A stretch of DNA of 64,000 nt from contig NW_024468510.1 in NCBI RefSeq assembly GCF_001632365.1, forward strand, positions 1,924,014-1,988,013. The letters run 5' to 3'. The notes under the pieces are model-generated. The model was not told the origin of the DNA. It was given only the letters and a program-made list of their open reading frames with translations, and ran no database searches. A program made the translations under genes and the position numbers. Shown here piece by piece: positions 57,873 to 64,000 of this stretch (position 1 is its first letter; every line of letters begins with the position of its first letter). The stretch is from Laetiporus sulphureus 93-53. Lineage: Eukaryota > Basidiomycota > Agaricomycetes > Polyporales > Laetiporaceae.

Positions 57873-59389
57873 ATGAATGTCAAAAAGGACCCTCACCGGA
57901 CATGGAAAGAAGGCGATACCTTTTGGAAGGCATCAAACAAGGTGCAAGAATTAGCACAGAAGAAGGCACTCGAAGAGAAGAAGAACTCCAAGAAGAAAGT
58001 AACGATACCATCGTACCTTCTCAAGTACAAGCAGATTTTTGAAGAAAAGGCATCTGAACAGTTACCACTGCACAGATCTTACGATCACAATATAGACTTC
58101 AAGCTGGATTTTGTCCCTAGACGAGGAAAGGTCTACAACCTATCAAAACTGGAAGAAGAAGCTATGAATGCCTTCATCGACGAAAACCTTGTGAAAGGAT
58201 ATATTCGCCCTTCACAATCCATGATGGCATCACCCTTCTTCTTTGTGAAAAAGAAAGATGGCAGGTTACATCCATGACAGGACTACCATTATGCTAATGA
58301 AGGAATGGTCAAAGCCGCCTATCCACTCTCGCTCATATTGGACTTAATGGATCGACTCTGACATGCCAAGTATTTCACGAAACTTGACATTCGAGGAGCA
58401 TACACCAATGAGTGAATTCGACAAGGAGATGAATGGAAGGCCACCTTCATTATCAAACATGGATTATTCGAACCCACCGTCATGTTCTTTGGAATGTGCA
58501 ATGCACTGGCAACTTTCCAGTGAATGATGAATGAAATCTTCGCAGAAAAAATCGCCGAAGGATGGTTACTATGCTATCTAGATGATATCCTCATCTTAGC
58601 CAAAAGCAAAAAGCAGTTGGAAAAGAAGTTTGAACGAGTCATCAAAAAGATGGTCGATAATGACCTCTACCTCAAGCTGTTAAATGTGTGTTCAAGACAA
58701 CATGTACTGATTTTCTAGGAATGGTTCTCCTTCCAGGATGACTCCAGATGGATCTTGAAAAGGTCAATGGAATCCTGAAGTGGGAAGCCCCTACAAGCGT
58801 AAAAGGAGTACGCACCTTTTTAGGATTCGCCAACTTCTATCAAAAGTTCATTCGGAACTATTCCGATATTGCTCGACCCCTCATTGATCTAACCAAGACC
58901 AAAGGAGGAAATGTGTTCCATTGGACGAGCAAGGAACAAGCCACTTTTGATCATATTAAGAATGAGTTTGGTAAAGCACCAATACTGGTTATGCCAGACA
59001 AGAACAAGCTCTTTGTCATCGAGACCGATGCATCTGACTTCGCTATAGATGCAGTCCTCATGCAAAAGGATGACAATGGTGATCTTCACGCATGTGCATA
59101 CTACTCCAAGTTGCTCTCAGATCCTGAACGGAATTTTCAAATCTATGATAAGGAGCTTCTCGGAATTATCTGCGCACTCAAAGAATGGAGACACTATCTC
59201 GATGGAACAAAGGAGCCATTCCTCATATGTACAGATCACAAGAATCTGACATATTTTAGGCAACTACAGGACTTGAACTCAAGACAGAGAAGATGGCAAC
59301 TCTTCTTGTCTATGTTTAACTACAAAATCGTTCACATCCTGGATGACAAATGGTTCAAGCATCCGGGATGTGCTCTCATGCTTCTCTGA
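57873..59389 (+). pseudogene. Reverse transcriptase and RNase H of chromovirus 2
   Basis: RT: FIDENLVKGYIRPSQSMMA, SPFFFVKKKDG, FTKLDIRGAY and LLCYLDDILILAK with the catalytic YLDD. Four TGA stops (after RLHP, MDRL, YTNE and TFQ) fall where close relatives have arginine. RNase H from 58748: GVRTFLGFANFYQKFI, VIETDASDFAIDAVL, YDKELLGIICALKEWRHYL and CTDHKNLTYF, open for 213 codons. Confidence 0.93.
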
Positions 59390-60657
59390 ATTGGACAATC
59401 GTCAAAACAACAAGTCTCCTGTGATTCTCCTCCCAGATGATCTATTCATTGGTGCTATCGATACAGATATGGTGAAACAAATCTGACAAGCACTAAAGAA
59501 AGATCCCTCAGTACTGGCGTACCAGGACAGCCTAATGGAGGAACTTCCAGTTCCTAGAGGAATGACCAAGGACGACATCAAGGATTCTGACAATGGTCTA
59601 ATCACCGTTCACAATCAAGTGTATGTTCCCAATGATGATACCCACAAACAGGAAATTGTGTGCAGGTACCATGAAGCCACACCACATGGTCACCCAGGAA
59701 TCTGAGTTATGCATCAATTGGTCAGAAAGGATTTCTGATGGCCAGAAATGTACTGCTTTGTGCAAAGCTATGTCAATGGCTGTGCAATTTGTCAGCAATC
59801 CAAAGCTGTGTGAAATCATCCTAAAATACCACTACAGCCCATCGGTCCTTCACCTAATGCGCTACCTTTCAAGCAAGTTAGCGTGGATTTTATCACAGAT
59901 CTACTGAAAAGCGAAGGTTTTGATTCAATAATGGTCATGATAGACCATGGGCTTAGTAAGGGGGTAGTTCTATGTTCATGCAAAAAGACAATCACTGCCA
60001 CAGAAACAGTTGAGCTATTCAGATGTCAAGTTTGGAAATGCTTTGGGCTACCCGACAAGATTACATCCGATCATGGAATGCAATTCGCATCTAAAGTATT
60101 TCAGGTGCTGTGCAAGTCCCTCAAGATCAAGTCAGCCATGAGCACAGCATACCATCCACAGACGGATGGTGAAACGGAGTGAATGAACCAAGAGTTGGAA
60201 ACATATATCCGAACGTACTGTGCTGAACAACTGCAATAATGTAACAAGTTTCTATCAGAAGCAGAATTTGCGCACCACCTCCATATCCATTCAGTCACGA
60301 AGAAGTCACCCTTCGAAATCTGGTATGGATATGAACCACAAGGAATGCCAGAACTCTTTCCACAGGAAGAAATCTCTGATGTTGATATGCGACTCAAACT
60401 TCTCAGCATGATCTGCAAGGAAGCCGCAGAAGGAATTGTCAAGGCAAAAGCCCACATATCAGCAAGAATCTAAGCAGGATCGCTGACATTTGAGAAAGAG
60501 GATAAGGTCTGGCTGGAAGCCACTAATTTGAAAAGGCCTTACAAATTGAACAAGCTAGCACTGAAGCGAGAAGGACCATTCAGGATCAAGGAGGTTCTGG
60601 AACCTCTCTCGTTCAAGTTAGACCTTCCTGCAACATGGAAGATCCATCTGATGTTCC
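59390..60657 (+). pseudogene. Integrase of chromovirus 2
   Basis: HHCC finger: CRYHEATPHGHPGI and CAICQQSK. Core: D in [15 protein letters not shown] in [12 protein letters not shown] and E in [12 protein letters not shown] interrupts at E*MNQELE, HPGI*VMHQ and KDF*WPEM, each at a likely arginine or similar. C-terminal LNKLALKREGPFRIKEVLEP is the GPY/F-type segment. Confidence 0.92.
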
Positions 60658-60915
60658 ATGCTGCACTTTACACTGTATCGGCAGACCAGCACACATGGGG
60701 ATAGTTATTTAACACTGCCTCCAGGTCTTATCGAAGGAGAGGAAGAATTTGAAATCGAATCCATAATTGGACACCGACTATGGCACAGCAAGAACAAATA
60801 TCTGGTAAAATGGGCTGGATATCCACTTAGCGAAAGGTCATGGGTAAAGGAGACAGAAATGGGCAATGCAAGTGAGCTGCTGGATGAGTATAAAAGGGAG
60901 CACAACTTGGCCTGA
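60658..60915 (+). pseudogene. Chromodomain of chromovirus 2 Pol
   Basis: C-terminal chromodomain: EFEIESIIGHRLWHSKNKYL, VKWAGYPLSERSWVKE and LLDEYKREHNLA. Open for 85 codons to the stop at 60915, the likely end of Pol. Confidence 0.9.
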
Positions 60916-60929
60916 ACCCTCAGTCCCAA

Positions 60930-62712
60930 ATGCCTGTGCAACACCCCAGATATCTCAAATCTGCTATCACCACTCTCACCCATATCATCGAAGTTCTTGA
61001 AGATGTCAAATCCCATTCCTCTCATGATCATCGCTACCAGGTCTTTCAACAGCTCGTAGTCTATCTCGCTATCAGAGGAGCTGGATTCACCATTGAGGAT
61101 CTTGTCGACTTTGACCATACCAACATCAAATTCAACATGACCCATCCAAACCATGATGGACCATCTCATCCAGAGAGCGAATGACGTACATGAAGTCCAC
61201 CTCCTGAATGGCTTCAGATCAACTCGATGACAGCCATATCTAACCCCTCACCCCAGTGGGTTAATCAGAATTCCGTATCCATTTCCATTCCAAATGGACA
61301 GACCGAAGGTCACACTAGAGGATGACGTCAATATTGACCTAGATGGAACATGGGAAACGTTCATGCGAATGGATTATCCAATGTACCTAATAGAGGAACT
61401 CCACCTGCCCCAGCTAGAGCCAGATTGATGCCAGACTATTCTAACAGCCATCTACGTGGGCCTTTCAGTGGAAATCCTCCCACCATCGTACGCTCTAGAT
61501 CATCCACTACACTTTGATATCTTCCTGGCAGCACTCTCATTCACTCTGGATGCATTCAGTGTCATACATGGTACCATATCAAGGACAATGACAATTCCAG
61601 CAGAAGAACGTATGGGGATGGTGAATATTCACATCATGGACTGGTATGAAGAAGAGGAATGACTGCTCGAAGGTATAAGTAGCAGTCCTCCTTTCCCTCT
61701 ACTGGACCATTACCTCCTCCTACTCGAGTGGAAACTCTATGAGGAAATCTACCCTTGAGACAAAGAGAATCACCCTGCTCTACCACTTTCATCAATGTTG
61801 CTTAACATTCGTGTCACCACCATCACTCACAGTACGTCAGAGCCAGGACCACTCCTCAACAGCAATGGAGAAGAACTCGCACCTCCAACCAACCTCAGTG
61901 ATGAAGCATTGGCCAACTCATGGAGGAGTGCACACTGGGGAGATGATGAAGATTCGACAGGTCATTGAATGACAGGAGGAGCTTGAACGATGGGAAGAGC
62001 TTGGGGTGGAGATGATAAACAGACAGGGAATGCCGATAATGAGCAACCTGGCTACCCCCACCATAAGGGCACTACGTACAACTACATTGACCCACCTGAG
62101 GATGGATCTCAACTCTCACCAGCTAACATCATCAAGGAGCAGACAAGATATGCTTGAATGGTCAAGTCTTCGAGCAACCCCATGGAAGGACAAGTGTTGC
62201 TCATCACCCCAGACATGGCATCACCCTATGATGTCTTCATCACGATGCCACTAACATTCCTGATGGAATGTGATGGTCATCATCTCTATGTCCATCGAAC
62301 GGGCACGGGTGACTTCACCACCTTCCATGCCTTGATCTTTACTTGGAATAACCTGAAGGTCACTTGGCACCTCTACTCAGAAGACTCACCTCATCATGTT
62401 TTCAGTCAGTGGGTCGCTCTCCTCTATCTGCCACCCCTTCCAGGAATGCACTATTGGCATCCAACACCTAACTGGACACAAGTGATCAGTGTTCACTTCA
62501 CGGATAAGGAAGAAGGCGTTGAACACTACGAGGTCAAACTATTCTGGATGTTCTCCGACCAAGTTACCTACAGAGACATCAAAACACCTCGCGAGTTCAC
62601 GCCGGTCATCTTCCAACCCCTCGTTGCCATAATCGAGCATCCTGGATGGCTCACTGATGGTGTCGATGAACTGGAAGCAGTCCACTACCAAGATGGATCC
62701 ATCTCGCATTAG
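60930..62712 (+). pseudogene. Unknown ORFs between chromodomain and 3' LTR
   Basis: About 1.8 kb after Pol with three readable ORFs on plus: 60930-61184, 61456-61662 and 62158-62712 (184 codons). The last two share a frame and the first does not, so one decayed protein is possible. Features: helix-rich start (FQQLVVYLAIRGAGFTIEDL), later acidic stretches and an aromatic-rich part (YVHRTGTGDFTTFHALIFTW, PGMHYWHPTPNWTQVI). I see no membrane span or signal peptide, so it is not an obvious envelope protein. Family not recognised. Confidence 0.5.
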
Positions 62713-62879
62713 GCACCTACTAGTTTCCATCCTCATCACCAGGAGGATCTCGACGATTGGGAGGTCATACATCACATCACCATTCCAGTCTACAGCTGAG
62801 TGGGCGTCCGAGAAGGACATTGATGGGTTAGTTTGATGAGTAATTGTCAAGGGTCTTGCCAGTTGGAAGGGGCAGCTTG

Positions 62880-63541
62880 TGTTACAGTTTCAGTGCTTCA
62901 TGGTCACATGACAGTTTACGTTGCATGTGACACTTACTATTTATGGTTCATAGATCTGGTGGACATATTTTAGGGTTAGCAGTTTTTCATTTTCAGGATT
63001 AGACTCACTTTGGTATTTGCAATCCAGACTTCATTCTAGGTTTTCTATTTCACCTACGCTTTTCTTAGCTCACCAATTACCTGGCTCACAGCTGTTAAGC
63101 TCTGGTGTTTTATCTATCTTTAGAATAGTGGGACCCCCTGTACTAGTATCCCAGACTATAGGTCTGTGACTATATATAAGGGGCACAGATCATGAAGAGA
63201 AGACCAACCTCTTCCTCCTTGTTTCTAAGACCCATTCTTTCACTAGAACCCTTCTTGACAAGAAGCTTTCTCAATACTTCTGATTCTAATGGATCAGAAG
63301 GGATTTGCACTCACTCGCAAGGGGTATTCAAGCTCATGCACTTGTCTAGAGATCAGAGGGTGAACCTAGTAACCTGCGGGTGAACGTGCAGTAGCCTCCA
63401 GCGACCTAGCAAAGAGCAGAGTGTCCAAACCTCACTGCTGCACACTCCTAGGGTGGATCCTACTATAACATTCAATGAGGGAGCTAGCACGTGCTGTAAG
63501 GGCACATGGTTAGGAAGGTTCTGATGGAACACTTCATAACA
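62880..63541 (+). repeat. Chromovirus 2, 3' LTR
   Basis: 662-bp LTR, partner of 53362-54021, with TATATATAAGG near 63172. Followed by target site ATCAC. Confidence 0.95.
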
Positions 63542-64000
63542 ATCACCATTTTTATAGGTTGCCATTCATGGGGTTGTCACGAAATGGACCTGCAGTGATT
63601 TCAGTGTTAATGCCATCCTCACTGCTGATGGTTATAGTCTAAATGTGATTGCTGACTGCAGTAACACTGATAGATTGATGCAAATTATGTCTCTTGCTGA
63701 TGCAACTTCAATGGGGTTCTATCAACATGACTCTCTGAGAGCTGTGCTCTCACATAAACTGCCTCATTGATGAGTTCTGACTCAGAATGTCCGTGACCAC
63801 CCTTTAAGTATTGGTTGTTCACTTACGAAAACTCTTGCTCCAAAGGATCAGAAGCTACTTATGAAAGCATGCTGTATTCTCATGATGGCAGACCATACAA
63901 CCCAATCTACAGTCTGGGCATGAGTTAGATTGCTGGAAAATTTATTCTCAGGATGAATTAGCCTATCAGAGAGGTTTCTGGCCTTATTTTCTAGATTCTC
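63542..64000 (+). pseudogene. Decayed unknown coding region, part 3 (runs off window)
   Basis: After an acceptor-like TTTTTATAG (to 63558) an open stretch reads VAIHGVVTKWTCSDFSVNAI, then LTADGYSLNVIADCSNTDRL and MGFYQHDSLRAVLSHKLPH before stops. It continues part 2 across chromovirus 2, which would lie in an intron of about 50 bp. Family unknown. Confidence 0.4.

Larger units (their letters stand above)
53362..63541 (+). mobile_element. Chromovirus 2 (Ty3-type LTR retrotransposon), full length
   Basis: Element of 10,180 bp with LTRs of 660 and 662 bp, TGTTACA...CATAACA, and 5-bp target duplication ATCAC (53357-53361 and 63542-63546). Order on plus: leader, gag with CCHC knuckle, protease, RT, RNase H, integrase, chromodomain, then about 1.8 kb of extra ORFs. 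A purine tract GGAAGGGGCAG precedes the 3' LTR. Stops in pol are mostly TGA at expected arginines, so it is inactive as sequenced. Confidence 0.96.

Noticed and set aside
60930..62712. Envelope glycoprotein in chromovirus 2
   Set aside because: Position fits, but no signal peptide, membrane span or cysteine pattern is visible.

Overview
The window looks like chromosomal DNA of a filamentous basidiomycete, probably an Agaricomycete. Genes are dense and CpG-rich and are split by many short introns of about 50-60 bp. Typical Agaricomycete families are present: two cytochrome P450s, a tandem pair of DUF6534 membrane proteins and chromodomain Ty3-type retroelements. Protein names rest on recognised motifs and remembered family sequence; no database search was run.

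The left part (1 to about 26 kb) is gene-rich. In order it holds: a P450 cut by the window edge (-); TSR2, 18S rRNA maturation/Rps26 chaperone (+); mitochondrial malate dehydrogenase (-), divergent from cyclin C of the Mediator kinase module (+); a 2.7-3 kb tandem segmental duplication carrying two 13-exon DUF6534 genes (+); a complete 12-exon P450 (-); RQC1/TCF25, ribosome quality control (+); mitochondrial ribosomal protein mL41 (-), 87 bp from divergent TSR3, 18S rRNA acp-transferase (+); and a frameshifted, truncated URB1/Npa1 (60S assembly) pseudogene. Five of these loci serve ribosome production or surveillance. Exons were placed by GT-AG (rarely GC-AG) sites, reading phase and protein conservation; most models close in frame.

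The right part (about 26 to 64 kb) is a repeat island with almost no intact gene. It starts inside the URB1 pseudogene. It holds a 1.6 kb Tc1/mariner element with TA target sites, a 993 bp foldback element with CACT-type ends and a TTT target duplication, a satellite array with a three-monomer higher-order period of about 501 bp, a 525 bp assembly gap, several dispersed repeats, and two full-length chromoviruses. The first (44637-52765, minus) has 5-bp TSD AACAT and encodes gag, protease, RT, RNase H, integrase, chromodomain and then a dUTPase domain. The second (53362-63541, plus) has TSD ATCAC and carries unknown ORFs between its chromodomain and 3' LTR. Both sit inside one decayed multi-exon coding region whose pieces join when the two elements and one TSD copy of each are removed.

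The island is strikingly CpG-poor, and most in-frame stops in its element ORFs are TGA at positions where arginine is expected. This fits CGA-to-TGA decay of methylated CpG. The gene-rich half does not show it.
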